Of a stretch of DNA of 64,000 bases, positions 34,691 to 47,886 are shown piece after piece (the first letter of the stretch is position 1; every line of letters starts with the position of its first letter). Source of the stretch: Siphonodentalium dalli (Eukaryota > Mollusca > Scaphopoda > Gadilida > Siphonodentaliidae); contig CP136063.1 in assembly GCA_032622095.1 (NCBI GenBank), positions 217,081,982 through 217,145,981 on the forward strand, in the 5' to 3' direction. Both the position numbers and the translations under genes were made by a program. Under the pieces are notes generated by a model. It searched no databases and was not told where the DNA came from. It saw only the letters and a program-made list of their open reading frames with translations.

Positions 34691-35408
34691 TACACTTTAT
34701 AGTGTGTTTCAGAACGAAAAAAAATGAATAAAATCAACAAATTGTAAATTTAAAAACAATTCAAACAACTGTTGTATTCCATGTCCCAGCCCGGACATAT
34801 ACACCAAATTTCAATAATATTCATAGAGAAACAACGGACCAAACGCCATTTAACACGCCGTATACATCTTTTATTCCGAGCTGGCCTTTTATTCAGAGTT
34901 GGCACACGCCGATTGGGGCGAGTTAGCCCTGGTGCGAGTACGCCGATTCCGACACCTTCTCTATTTGCAGCAGGTATACGTTTACGCTGGTTTACGCGTA
35001 ATTTAATTTACAAAGTTCCCCAATTGGTATCGTAAATAGAGCGACCTTATTTGACAGAGAATGCCTCTGTTATTGATTATCAAGTTGCTATACATTAAAA
35101 ACGACAAATTCACATGCTCGTTCAAGCGCAGTAGTCTATTTTCCCCATGTTAAAGGACATCCACAAATACTAAATAACGCTAACCTACGGATGTTTGACA
35201 CGACAACTGTTAACATATTTGGTCTGAATTCATCTGACGCGGTATTATTCCTCAAAATAAACAACAAAACCATCGTTACTTGGAAATGTAGTTTGGGCTA
35301 ACATTTACATAAATCCTCCACATCAATTATCCCGACACACACGTCAGATGAAAAGCAGCCATGAAGTAACCGGCCAAATTGGCCGAAATGATACGGAGAT
35401 ATGTAATA

Positions 35409-35858
35409 GGTTACACTGGTGTAAATGTTTTCCATAGGCCTCAGTGCTAACGTTTTAGCGTATAGTGTTGGTAATATAAATGTTGGGTCCAAAATTTTCT
35501 TTAAATCTGAAAAATTGACATTTTGGGAAACTTTTTACAAAAAAAATCATGTCTGTCTAGCAGGGAATTCGCCTTTAATTCTTATGTTTTCGTAACTAGT
35601 GTCAGAACCGCATAAAAAAATACAGTCATATTTTAGACCACACCAAAAAATTCAAACTTCAGTACAAAGGGTTAATTCCTGTGCCAATGGTTATTTTACC
35701 TATGGGAAATCATAGGGAAGAGGTGTGATGATTTTTTTATGTGAAAAGCACACAAGGCTATTGACCAATCAGGGCCCAGTGTCTATTTTATTCTCTCCTA
35801 TATATTCCTCCCGCATCCGCTAGATGTCACTCGGAACCTTATTTACACCAGTGTAACC
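35409..35858 (+). mobile_element. module B: MITE with GGTTACACTGGTGTAAAT termini (5 copies)
   Basis: The module starts GGTTACACTGGTGTAAATG and ends ATTTACACCAGTGTAACC, an 18-bp perfect terminal inverted repeat. Copies are at 35409-35858, 38557-39007, 39910-40360, 41263-41713 and 44413-44863. Internal copies are flanked by CCCTTTA on the left and TAAAGCG on the right. The A7/A8 junction (about 43508-43516) reads CCCTTTAAAGCG, which is exactly the empty site with a single TA. A TA duplication with such termini fits a Tc1/mariner-type non-autonomous element. Inside is TTCCTGTGCCAATGG, reminiscent of the outer edge of the 69-bp hairpin module. It encodes nothing recognisable. Confidence 0.8.
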
Positions 35859-36758
35859 TAAAGCGATAGCCCGCTTTTTCGCGGAATAATTGTAACTCCC
35901 TACATTTCTTCAGAATCGCCCATCAATGGAAAAAATGTGTTCAAAAACAATATCACTTCTGTGGTTCTTTATTTATCACACACAATTTAACCCCACCCTC
36001 TTTAACAAATTATTCATCAAAAAAGCACAATTTTCCACCACCAGTCATGTTCAGGCCCCATTTTCACTCAGTTTTAGGGTTCTGGTGTTGCAAACTTGGA
36101 TCAGCTATGGAAGACTGTTCAATATTCTTTCCATGAGAGAACTTCTGGTGATGTGAGGTCATTGAGTCCAGATCTGATCAGCTGAGCATCAAGCGCATGA
36201 CTTTATCAGCACATTGAAGAATAAAATATGACATTTTCAGGTCTGCAAGGGTGATCCAAGATAACTGGATGTGGGTGTATATTGAATTAGTTGAATAAAG
36301 ATATGCTCTCTTTGAATTGCTGAAGCATTTTCTTAAATGTGTCCAAGTTTTAGTGCTAGTAACCTTCAAATGACCATACCCACCAGTGGAAATGACACAC
36401 TTTTATGATATATATATGTATATCACTGGCTATAAAATCCAAAATACTTGTTAAATTAGGTTCTTATAACAATTGATATATGTGTCGTTGACATGCCCAT
36501 GTTATGGGTCATTTGCATTATCATGTGACTATTACCACCTTGAAATTTTTTGAAAATACCTTGAAAAATTGGCATTTTTTATGAAAAATCTTACTATTTT
36601 TTTGGCTGATGTAAGTGAAAGAAGACATCAGCAGCAAGAATAGCCACATCAAGCATGAGATATTCATTGGACTGAAAGACCAGGCTCTGTAAAATGCATT
36701 AAAATGCTTTAAAGTGACTCCCAGGAATCAAAAATGATAAAAAGCTATTTTTTCCCTT
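35859..36758 (+). repeat. module A: 898-bp tandem unit (8 copies)
   Basis: It begins TAAAGCGATAGCCCGC with the small hairpin GCGATAGCCCGCTTTTTCGC and ends AAAAAGCTATTTTTTCCCTTTA. The ends are weakly inverted (TAAAGCGATAGC against TAAAGGGAAAAAATAGC). Other copies start near 36759, 37657, 39008, 40361, 41714, 42616 and 43514. Three of the A-A junctions read CCCTTTAGCGATAG (2 bp shorter than the A7/A8 junction). I recognise no gene or RNA in it. Confidence 0.8.
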
Positions 36759-39700
36759 TAGCGATAGCCCGCTTTTTCGCGGAATAATTGTAACTCCCTA
36801 CATTTCTTCAGAATCGCCCATCAATGGAAAAAATGTGTTCAAAAACAATATCACTTCTGTGGTTCTTTATTTATCACACACAATTTAACCCCACCCTCTT
36901 TAACAAATTATTCATCAAAAAAGCACAATTTTCCACCACCAGTCATGTTCAGGCCCCATTTTCACTCAGTTTTAGGGGTCTGGTGTTGCAAACTTGGATC
37001 AGCTATGGAAGACTGTTCAATATTCTTTCCATGAGAGAACTTCTGGTGATGTGAGGTCATTGAGTCCAGATCTGATCAGCTGAGCATCAAGCGCATGACT
37101 TTATCAGCACATTGAAGAATAAAATATGACATTTTCAGGTCTGCAAGGGTGATCCAAGATAACTGGATGTGGGTGTATATTGAATTAGTTGAATAAAGAT
37201 ATGCTCTCTTTGAATTGCTGAAGCATTTTCTTAAATGTGTCCAAGTTTTAGTGCTAGTAACCTTCAAATGACCATACCCACCAGTGGAAATGACACACTT
37301 TTATGATATATATATGTATATCACTGGCTATAAAATCCAAAATACTTGTTAAATTAGGTTCTTATAACAATTGATATATGTGTCGTTGACATGCCCATGT
37401 TATGGGTCATTTGCATTATCATGTGACTATTACCACCTTGAAATTTTTTGAAAATACCTTGAAAAATTGGCATTTTTTATGAAAAATCTTACTATTTTTT
37501 TGGCTGATGTAAGTGAAAGAAGACATCAGCAGCAAGAATAGCCACATCAAGCATGAGATATTCATTGGACTGAAAGACCAGGCTCTGTAAAATGCATTAA
37601 AATGCTTTAAAGTGACTCCCAGGAATCAAAAATGATAAAAAGCTATTTTTTCCCTTTAGCGATAGCCCGCTTTTTCGCGGAATAATTGTAACTCCCTACA
37701 TTTCTTCAGAATCGCCCATCAATGGAAAAAATGTGTTCAAAAACAATATCACTTCTGTGGTTCTTTATTTATCACACACAATTTAACCCCACCCTCTTTA
37801 ACAAATTATTCATCAAAAAAGCACAATTTTCCACCACCAGTCATGTTCAGGCCCCATTTTCACTCAGTTTTAGGGGTCTGGTGTTGCAAACTTGGATCAG
37901 CTATGGAAGACTGTTCAATATTCTTTCCATGAGAGAACTTCTGGTGATGTGAGGTCATTGAGTCCAGATCTGATCAGCTGAGCATCAAGCGCATGACTTT
38001 ATCAGCACATTGAAGAATAAAATATGACATTTTCAGGTCTGCAAGGGTGATCCAAGATAACTGGATGTGGGTGTATATTGAATTAGTTGAATAAAGATAT
38101 GCTCTCTTTGAATTGCTGAAGCATTTTCTTAAATGTGTCCAAGTTTTAGTGCTAGTAACCTTCAAATGACCATACCCACCAGTGGAAATGACACACTTTT
38201 ATGATATATATATGTATATCACTGGCTATAAAATCCAAAATACTTGTTAAATTAGGTTCTTATAACAATTGATATATGTGTCGTTGACATGCCCATGTTA
38301 TGGGTCATTTGCATTATCATGTGACTATTACCACCTTGAAATTTTTTGAAAATACCTTGAAAAATTGGCATTTTTTATGAAAAATCTTACTATTTTTTTG
38401 GCTGATGTAAGTGAAAGAAGACATCAGCAGCAAGAATAGCCACATCAAGCATGAGATATTCATTGGACTGAAAGACCAGGCTCTGTAAAATGCATTAAAA
38501 TGCTTTAAAGTGACTCCCAGGAATCAAAAATGATAAAAAGCTATTTTTTCCCTTTAGGTTACACTGGTGTAAATGTTTTCCATAGGCCTCAGTGCTAACG
38601 TTTTAGCGTATAGTGTTGGCAATATAAATGTTGGGTCCAAAATTTTCTTTAAATCCGAAAAATTGACATTTTGGGAAACTTTTTACAAAAAAAAATCATG
38701 TCTGTCTAGCAGGGAATTCGCCTTTAAATCTTATGTTTTCGTAACTAGTGTCAGAACCGCATAAAAAAATACAGTCATATTTTAGACCACACCAAAAAAT
38801 TCAAACTTCACTACAAAGGGTTAATTCCTGTGCCAATGGTTATTTTACCTATGGGAAATCATAGGGAAGAGGTGTGATGATTTTTTTATGTGAAAAGCAC
38901 ACAAGGCTATTGACCAATCAGGGCCCAGTGTCTATTTTATTCTCTCCTATATATTCCTCCCGCATCCGCTAGATGTAACTCGGAACCTTATTTACACCAG
39001 TGTAACCTAAAGCGATAGCCCGCTTTTTCGCGGAATAATTGTAACTCCCTACATTTCTTCAGAATCGCCCATCAATGGAAAAAATGTGTTCAAAAACAAT
39101 ATCACTTCTGTGGTTCTTTATTTATCACACACAATTTAACCCCACCCTCTTTAACAAATTATTCATCAAAAAAGCACAATTTTCCACCACCAGTCATGTT
39201 CAGGCCCCATTTTCACTCAGTTTTAGGGGTCTGGTGTTGCAAACTTGGATCAGCTATGGAAGACTGTTCAATATTCTTTCCATGAGAGAACTTCTGGTGA
39301 TGTGAGGTCATTGAGTCCAGATCTGATCAGCTGAGCATCAAGCGCATGACTTTATCAGCACATTGAAGAATAAAATATGACATTTTCAGGTCTGCAAGGG
39401 TGATCCAAGATAACTGGATGTGGGTGTATATTGAATTAGTTGAATAAAGATATGCTCTCTTTGAATTGCTGAAGCATTTTCTTAAATGTGTCCAAGTTTT
39501 AGTGCTAGTAACCTTCAAATGACCATACCCACCAGTGGAAATGACACACTTTTATGATATATATATGTATATCACTGGCTATAAAATCCAAAATACTTGT
39601 TAAATTAGGTTCTTATAACAATTGATATATGTGTCGTTGACATGCCCATGTTATGGGTCATTTGCATTATCATGTGACTATTACCACCTTGAAATTTTTT

Positions 39701-42700
39701 GAAAATACCTTGAAAAATTGGCATTTTTTATGAAAAATCTTACTATTTTTTTGGCTGATGTAAGTGAAAGAAGACATCAGCAGCAAGAATAGCCACATCA
39801 AGCATGAGATATTCATTGGACTGAAAGACCAGGCTCTGTAAAATGCATTAAAATGCTTTAAAGTGACTCCCAGGAATCAAAAATGATAAAAAGCTATTTT
39901 TTCCCTTTAGGTTACACTGGTGTAAATGTTTTCCATAGGCCTCAGTGCTAACGTTTTAGCGTATAGTGTTGGCAATATAAATGTTGGGTCCAAAATTTTC
40001 TTTAAATCCGAAAAATTGACATTTTGGGAAACTTTTTACAAAAAAAAATCATGTCTGTCTAGCAGGGAATTCGCCTTTAAATCTTATGTTTTCGTAACTA
40101 GTGTCAGAACCGCATAAAAAAATACAGTCATATTTTAGACCACACCAAAAAATTCAAACTTCACTACAAAGGGTTAATTCCTGTGCCAATGGTTATTTTA
40201 CCTATGGGAAATCATAGGGAAGAGGTGTGATGATTTTTTTATGTGAAAAGCACACAAGGCTATTGACCAATCAGGGCCCAGTGTCTATTTTATTCTCTCC
40301 TATATATTCCTCCCGCATCCGCTAGATGTAACTCGGAACCTTATTTACACCAGTGTAACCTAAAGCGATAGCCCGCTTTTTCGCGGAATAATTGTAACTC
40401 CCTACATTTCTTCAGAATCGCCCATCAATGGAAAAAATGTGTTCAAAAACAATATCACTTCTGTGGTTCTTTATTTATCACACACAATTTAACCCCACCC
40501 TCTTTAACAAATTATTCATCAAAAAAGCACAATTTTCCACCACCAGTCATGTTCAGGCCCCATTTTCACTCAGTTTTAGGGGTCTGGTGTTGCAAACTTG
40601 GATCAGCTATGGAAGACTGTTCAATATTCTTTCCATGAGAGAACTTCTGGTGATGTGAGGTCATTGAGTCCAGATCTGATCAGCTGAGCATCAAGCGCAT
40701 GACTTTATCAGCACATTGAAGAATAAAATATGACATTTTCAGGTCTGCAAGGGTGATCCAAGATAACTGGATGTGGGTGTATATTGAATTAGTTGAATAA
40801 AGATATGCTCTCTTTGAATTGCTGAAGCATTTTCTTAAATGTGTCCAAGTTTTAGTGCTAGTAACCTTCAAATGACCATACCCACCAGTGGAAATGACAC
40901 ACTTTTATGATATATATATGTATATCACTGGCTATAAAATCCAAAATACTTGTTAAATTAGGTTCTTATAACAATTGATATATGTGTCGTTGACATGCCC
41001 ATGTTATGGGTCATTTGCATTATCATGTGACTATTACCACCTTGAAATTTTTTGAAAATACCTTGAAAAATTGGCATTTTTTATGAAAAATCTTACTATT
41101 TTTTTGGCTGATGTAAGTGAAAGAAGACATCAGCAGCAAGAATAGCCACATCAAGCATGAGATATTCATTGGACTGAAAGACCAGGCTCTGTAAAATGCA
41201 TTAAAATGCTTTAAAGTGACTCCCAGGAATCAAAAATGATAAAAAGCTATTTTTTCCCTTTAGGTTACACTGGTGTAAATGTTTTCCATAGGCCTCAGTG
41301 CTAACGTTTTAGCGTATAGTGTTGGCAATATAAATGTTGGGTCCAAAATTTTCTTTAAATCTGAAAAATTGACATTTTGGGAAACTTTTTACAAAAAAAA
41401 ATCATGTCTGTCTAGCAGGGAATTCGCCTTTAAATCTTATGTTTTCGTAACTAGTGTCAGAACCGCATAAAAAAATACAGTCATATTTTAGACCACACCA
41501 AAAAATTCAAACTTCACTACAAAGGGTTAATTCCTGTGCCAATGGTTATTTTACCTATGGGAAATCATAGGGAAGAGGTGTGATGATTTTTTTATGTGAA
41601 AAGCACACAAGGCTATTGACCAATCAGGGCCCAGTGTCTATTTTATTCTCTCCTATATATTCCTCCCGCATCCGCTAGATGTCACTCGGAACCTTATTTA
41701 CACCAGTGTAACCTAAAGCGATAGCCCGCTTTTTCGCGGAATAATTGTAACTCCCTACATTTCTTCAGAATCGCCCATCAATGGAAAAAATGTGTTCAAA
41801 AACAATATCACTTCTGTGGTTCTTTATTTATCACACACAATTTAACCCCACCCTCTTTAACAAATTATTCATCAAAAAAGCACAATTTTCCACCACCAGT
41901 CATGTTCAGGCCCCATTTTCACTCAGTTTTAGGGGTCTGGTGTTGCAAACTTGGATCAGCTATGGAAGACTGTTCAATATTCTTTCCATGAGAGAACTTC
42001 TGGTGATGTGAGGTCATTGAGTCCAGATCTGATCAGCTGAGCATCAAGAGCATGACTTTATCAGCACATTGGAGAATAAAATATGACATTTTCAGGTCTG
42101 CAAGGGTGATCCAAGATAACTGGATGTGGGTGTATATTGAATTAGTTGAATAAAGATATGCTCTCTTTGAATTGCTGAAGCATTTTCTTAAATGTGTCCA
42201 AGTTTTAGTGCTAGTAACCTTCAAATGACCATACCCACCAGTGGAAATGACACACTTTTATGATATATATATGTATATCACTGGCTATAAAATCCAAAAT
42301 ACTTGTTAAATTAGGTTCTTATAACAATTGATATATGTGTCGTTGACATGCCCATGTTATGGGTCATTTGCATTATCATGTGACTATTACCACCTTGAAA
42401 TTTTTTGAAAATACCTTGAAAAATTGGCATTTTTTATGAAAAATCTTACTATTTTTTTGGCTGATGTAAGTGAAAGAAGACATCAGCAGCAAGAATAGCC
42501 ACATCAAGCATGAGATATTCATTGGACTGAAAGACCAGGCTCTGTAAAATGCATTAAAATGCTTTAAAGTGACTGCCAGGAATCAAAAATGATAAAAAGC
42601 TATTTTTTCCCTTTAGCGATAGCCCGCTTTTTCGCGGAATAATTGTAACTCCCTACATTTCTTCAGAATCGCCCATCAATGGAAAAAATGTGTTCAAAAA

Positions 42701-44870
42701 CAATATCACTTCTGTGGTTCTTTATTTATCACACACAATTTAACCCCACCCTCTTTAACAAATTATTCATCAAAAAAGCACAATTTTCCACCACCAGTCA
42801 TGTTCAGGCCCCATTTTCACTCAGTTTTAGGGGTCTGGTGTTGCAAACTTGGATCAGCTATGGAAGACTGTTCAATATTCTTTCCATGAGAGAACTTCTG
42901 GTGATGTGAGGTCATTGAGTCCAGATCTGATCAGCTGAGCATCAAGCGCATGACTTTATCAGCACATTGAAGAATAAAATATGACATTTTCAGGTCTGCA
43001 AGGGTGATCCAAGATAACTGGATGTGGGTGTATATTGAATTAGTTGAATAAAGATATGCTCTCTTTGAATTGCTGAAGCATTTTCTTAAATGTGTCCAAG
43101 TTTTAGTGCTAGTAACCTTCAAATGACATACCCACCAGTGGAAATGACACACTTTTATGATATATATATGTATATCACTGGCTATAAAATCCAAAATACT
43201 TGTTAAATTAGGTTCTTATAACAATTGATATATGTGTCGTTGACATGCCCATGTTATGGGTCATTTGCATTATCATGTGACTATTACCACCTTGAAATTT
43301 TTTGAAAATACCTTGAAAAATTGGCATTTTTTATGAAAAATCTTACTATTTTTTTGGCTGATGTAAGTGAAAGAAGACATCAGCAGCAAGAATAGCCACA
43401 TCAAGCATGAGATATTCATTGGACTGAAAGACCAGGCTCTGTGAAATGCATTAAAATGCTTTAAAGTGACTCCCAGGAATCAAAAATGATAAAAAGCTAT
43501 TTTTTCCCTTTAAAGCGATAGCCCGCTTTTTCGCGGAATAATTGTAACTCCCTACATTTCTTCAGAATCGCCCATCAATGGAAAAAATGTGTTCAAAAAC
43601 TATATCACTTCTGTGGTTCTTTATTTATCACACACAATTTAACCCCACCCTCTTTAACAAATTATTCATCAAAAAAGCACAATTTTCCACCACCAGTCAT
43701 GTTCAGGCCCCATTTTCACTCAGTTTTAGGGGTCTGGTGTTGCAAACTTGGATCAGCTATGGAAGACTGTTCAATATTCTTTCCATGAGAGAACTTCTGG
43801 TGATGTGAGGTCATTGAGTCCAGATCTGATCAGCTGAGCATCAAGCGCATGACTTTATCAGCACATTGAAGAATAAAATATGACATTTTCAGGTCTGCAA
43901 GGGTGATCCAAGATAACTGGATGTGGGTGTATATTGAATTAGTTGAATAAAGATATGCTCTCTTTGAATTGCTGAAGCATTTTCTTAAATGTGTCCAAGT
44001 TTTAGTGCTAGTAACCTTCAAATGACCATACCCACCAGTGGAAATGACACACTTTTATGATATATATATGTATATCACTGGCTATAAAATCCAAAATACT
44101 TGTTAAATTAGGTTCTTATAACAATTGATATATGTGTCGTTGACATGCCCATGTTATGGGTCATTTGCATTATCATGTGACTATTACCACCTTGAAATTT
44201 TTTGAAAATACCTTGAAAAATTGGCATTTTTTATGAAAAATCTTACTATTTTTTTGGCTGATGTAAGTGAAAGAAGACATCAGCAGCAAGAATAGCCACA
44301 TCAAGCATGAGATATTCATTGGACTGAAAGACCAGGCTCTGTAAAATGCATTAAAATGCTTTAAAGTGACTCCCAGGAATCAAAAATGATAAAAAGCTAT
44401 TTTTTCCCTTTAGGTTACACTGGTGTAAATGTTTTCCATAGGCCTCAGTGCTAACGTTTTAGCGTATAGTGTTGGCAATATAAATGTTGGGTCCAAAATT
44501 TTCTTTAAATCTGAAAAATTGACATTTTGGGAAACTTTTTACAAAAAAAAATCATGTCTGTCTAGCAGGGAATTCGCCTTTAAATCTTATGTTTTCGTAA
44601 CTAGTGTCAGAACCGCATAAAAAAATACAGTCATATTTTAGACCACACCAAAAAATTCAAACTTCACTACAAAGGGTTAATTCCTGTGCCAATGGTTATT
44701 TTACCTATGGGAAATCATAGGGAAGAGGTGTGATGATTTTTTTATGTGAAAAGCACACAAGGCTATTGACCAATCAGGGCCCAGTGTCTATTTTATTCTC
44801 TCCTATATATTCCTCCCGCATCCGCTAGATGTCACTCGGAACCTTATTTACACCAGTGTAACCAATAACA

Positions 44871-44970
44871 ATTATCGCACGAGATTTGTTGGCGGAACGC
44901 GATACCTCTCGTGTGGGACTGCGTCCCGCACTCGAGGTATCGCTCCGCCAACAAATCTCGTGCGATAATT
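44871..44970. repeat. 100-bp hairpin abutting the array
   Basis: Arms of about 45 nt (ATTATCGCACGAGATTTGTT and AACAAATCTCGTGCGATAAT at the ends) pair almost throughout around the loop GGGACTGCGTCCC. It begins 7 bp after the last B module. Confidence 0.9.
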
Positions 44971-45193
44971 TCGTCAAAATCCTGACACTGATGCGGTTCT
45001 ATCTATATATCACCTTGATATTATTTTTATTTCTAGATTTCCGACATCCGCATGAAAGTATTGAAACTATACAGAGGCCACTTCTTAAAACAGTCTGGTA
45101 TTTGATGCATAATAATTATGTTAAGTTAACTCATGTATAAATCCCTTCATGCAATCCTGAATTCATGATGTATTTACGATCAGTGTGAAATTC

Positions 45194-45336
45194 ACAATAA
45201 CACTTTGAAAGTAGTTACCCAAGAAATATTGCACACCGCACACTGGTTATTGTTACGGATTCAACAGATACCCAATAACCTGTGTGCAACGTTTCCCCAA
45301 TATTTCGTGGGCATACCTACATTCAAAGTGTTATTG
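45194..45336. repeat. 143-bp foldback
   Basis: Ends CAATAACACTTTGAA and TTCAAAGTGTTATTG are perfectly inverted. An inner stem CACACTGGTTATTG/CAATAACCTGTGTG and AATATT blocks also pair. The arms are imperfect. Confidence 0.75.
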
Positions 45337-45635
45337 GTAATTGGCGATTGCCCATAAGGACACCATAATTGAAGGAAGGGATTGAGAAATGTCACAGACT
45401 GTAGAGAACTTGTTCGGAAATAAAGGAATACAAATAACATCAATTGAATATTTGACAAATTTATCGTAGTCATCTTCTAGCGAAATATCTCTACAGAAGA
45501 AATTGGAAAAGTTGCCGTGTTCGATAGTCAACAAATAGTGCACTAAATTACCTCTAGTCACCTGGACCACCTGTATCTTGATTTGTACAAATAACCAGTG
45601 CACTGTGCATCGTTACCATACCAGTGTCCCCCGTG

Positions 45636-46125
45636 TTCACTATATCACGGTGGGGAATCACGCATTCAAAATGGCACAGGCAGTCGCAAACGCAACCATG
45701 TGAGAAACGAGGAAAACGTTAATAAACTAGGATAATTATATATTACATAGTATTTTGTCAGCTACGAGTATATATATATATGCTATACTATTTTTCAAAC
45801 AAGTTGGTACCTCATTTGTGCCCAAACTCACAGTTGTTTGCTCTAGCGTTCTGACCAAAGTTGTCAGTCGAAGGATTATCCTAGATGTATTTTGTATTCC
45901 ATGAACCTGCGACTGGCAACTTTGGTCAGCATGTTACAGAAAACTACTGAGTATTCCGAACAAATAAGGTATCAACTTGTTTTACAAATAAATTAGCATA
46001 TGCTCGTAACAGTCAAAATGCTGTTTTGACTGTTCCTCATATATTATGTTTTTGTGCGTTTGCACATTTTGAATGCGTGGTACTCGCCAACATCGTAACC
46101 ACGTGGTTTCCCACCGTGAATATGG
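45636..46125. mobile_element. ~490-bp foldback element
   Basis: Outer words TTCACTATATCACGGTGGG and CCCACCGTGAATATGG pair. CACGCATTCAAAAT pairs with ATTTTGAATGCGTG, TTGGTACCTCATTTG with CAAATAAGGTATCAA, and CTGACCAAAGTTG.CAGTCG with CGACTG.CAACTTTGGTCAG. The loop is about 40 bp. No ORF and no target duplication identified. Confidence 0.7.
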
Positions 46126-47693
46126 TTTGAAATGTTCCAATTAAAAATTATCTAACTCTTCCCATTAACTGATAAAGTTTTACATAGAAACCGGGGTATA
46201 AAATGATAGATATGAATCGAGGACAACTGTGCGGAAAAGTTTCTACCACGACAGCGGTTCAGTTTTATGAAATATTTTTAGAATAAAACTCCTTGCGAAA
46301 ACGTTGAGAGAATAACAAAAGCACACCGACCATTCGAAAACGCGCATCTGTGTTGCCAACCGCGCTTCTACGACGATACAACCGCGCATCTCTAGTTTTA
46401 TGTTGCAATTTCTGGTCACGAAAAACAGAAAAATACGGTTATCAATTAATTTTGACAGAATGGAACGGTTGGTATAGTAGAAGTTACATTCGCTCAAAAC
46501 CTCGATATTTGCCGGATTGAATTCGATACAATTGTGTATATTTCGTTAAAGCATTGAGGTAGAAATAGGCTGCAGAAACAGCCCGGGGTCCTAATTTTGG
46601 CACATATTTTTTCACAATGTATCGGCATTTAGCAACACGATTGAGTATTTTCTCGTCGATTTTTTCGGATTCCTTTAGTCAAATGTTCCTGCAATCACCT
46701 TGCGTTGAAATTTGGGTTCATCCTGTAGCCAATGTCCATAAAATGAGTCGATTTCGGAAGTGGGTATATCGAAAAATATACGACAGTGCTTCTTTGTGAC
46801 CAACAACCAACCATCTATGTTGCCGAATTCCTGTCTGATTATAACTAATGTAAATATCGCGTGTATATGTGTCCGAATCGATGTCCAGAAGAGACTATTT
46901 CGTTTCCTGAACTAGATGTAGTCAAATTCGTCTCGACTCGTGCTCAACTGACACATTCGACAAATTATGTTAGTCAAATCAGCTGGTAAACGAGTCCCAT
47001 ATGCAATTGAATGTTGTAGCATGATATACTGGATAATCAGCTGGTTGTCCAGTGCAGATGAGGTCGCATGCATGGTTGTAGGAACGTTTTGTAAAGGACT
47101 CTGCTATCATTGAACAGATTTTCTTAGTCAGATTTATTTGCGTGAAAGAATACGCGTTTAACACGTCATATCGGCGTTATATTGGAAAACAATAGGTAGG
47201 GCCTATGATTTATTTATACACATCACATATTATTCCTTAGTAACGCCCGTCAATCAACGGCTATACTGGTGATGGATACACACATCTGTTTAGTGCATCA
47301 AACATGTGCATCGTCTAAATTATCTAAGCATACTATACATAGCGAATATTGTCATTAATAACCTCACGCATGTGAGATATTCCTTGGTGACGCCCACCAG
47401 CGGTCACACGGATGCGATATATGTAAAAAAAAAATCTACATCCAAGCATGTGTATAATGTGGTATTCTAATTAGTCTATGCATGCATATTATTGGATTAC
47501 CATAATAATCTCACGCATGTCAGATATTGCTTAGTGACGACCATCATCGATCACACGGGTGCGATCTATGTAACTTCGTTCTGCGTATCCATTTAATGTA
47601 TAATTTGTTTCATAAATAGTCTACATTACGAGTTATACCTTCAGCACTCGAGAACACGAGTACTATGTCTACATTGTATATACAATTCATACA

Positions 47694-47886
47694 TCATTCG
47701 CATGTGATCATTATATTATCATATGTTGTGGGTTGAACACTCGATTCGCTATCATCATCAATCAACGGTATTGTCTCATCGGCTCCTCCGTCCAACAGGA
47801 ATGTTTCTACGTCCAAGTCAACATCCCCTGCTAATGGAACAAAATCTTCTGGTGCCATCGATATCCCACTGTTCAACTTCTTGTCT
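47694..47886 (-). CDS. candidate terminal exon: acidic cytoplasmic tail with sorting motifs
   Basis: On the minus strand a strong acceptor (CACTTTTATTTCCAG) is followed by an open frame of about 64 residues ending at TGA 47694-47696. The tail is acidic (FLLDGGADETIPLIDDDSES) and contains ETIPLI, which fits the [DE]xxxL[LI] dileucine sorting signal, and YDNI, which fits YxxPhi. Read without splicing, the same frame extends upstream to 48059 through a strongly hydrophobic run (LINIVACIIIILVLFLILC) followed by RDKK, as in a single-pass membrane protein. Either reading suggests a membrane-receptor tail. The last residues overlap the left arm of the 5.2-kb inverted repeat. No family was recognised. 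Confidence 0.35.

Larger units (their letters stand above)
35409..44863 (+). repeat. two-module tandem array B-AAA-B-A-B-A-B-AAA-B
   Basis: Module A (about 898 bp, eight copies) and module B (about 450 bp, five copies) are all in the same orientation and nearly identical. The order, read from landmarks, is B A A A B A B A B A A A B, the same in both directions. Copies differ at a few sites: A1 has TTTTAGGGTTCTGG where others have TTTTAGGGGTCTGG, and B2/B3 share GATGTAACTCGG where B1, B4 and B5 have GATGTCACTCGG. AATA directly abuts the array on both outer sides. ORFs repeated in each copy (for example MEKMCSKTISLL..., MFSIGLSANVLA...) have no recognised domains and are treated as by-products. 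No rRNA, snRNA or histone sequence was recognised in the unit. Confidence 0.9.

Noticed and set aside
35926-44620. Identical ORFs in each module A and B copy (MEKMCSKTISLL..., MKVTSTKTWTHL..., MFSIGLSANVLA...)
   Set aside because: Overlapping ORFs on both strands are kept by near-identity of the DNA copies. No domain, promoter or splice pattern supports a gene family.
35409-44863. CRISPR array, rDNA, histone or snRNA cluster as explanation for the tandem array
   Set aside because: Unit lengths of 898 and 450 bp with no short spacer/repeat pattern, and no recognisable 5S, U-snRNA or histone sequence in the unit.
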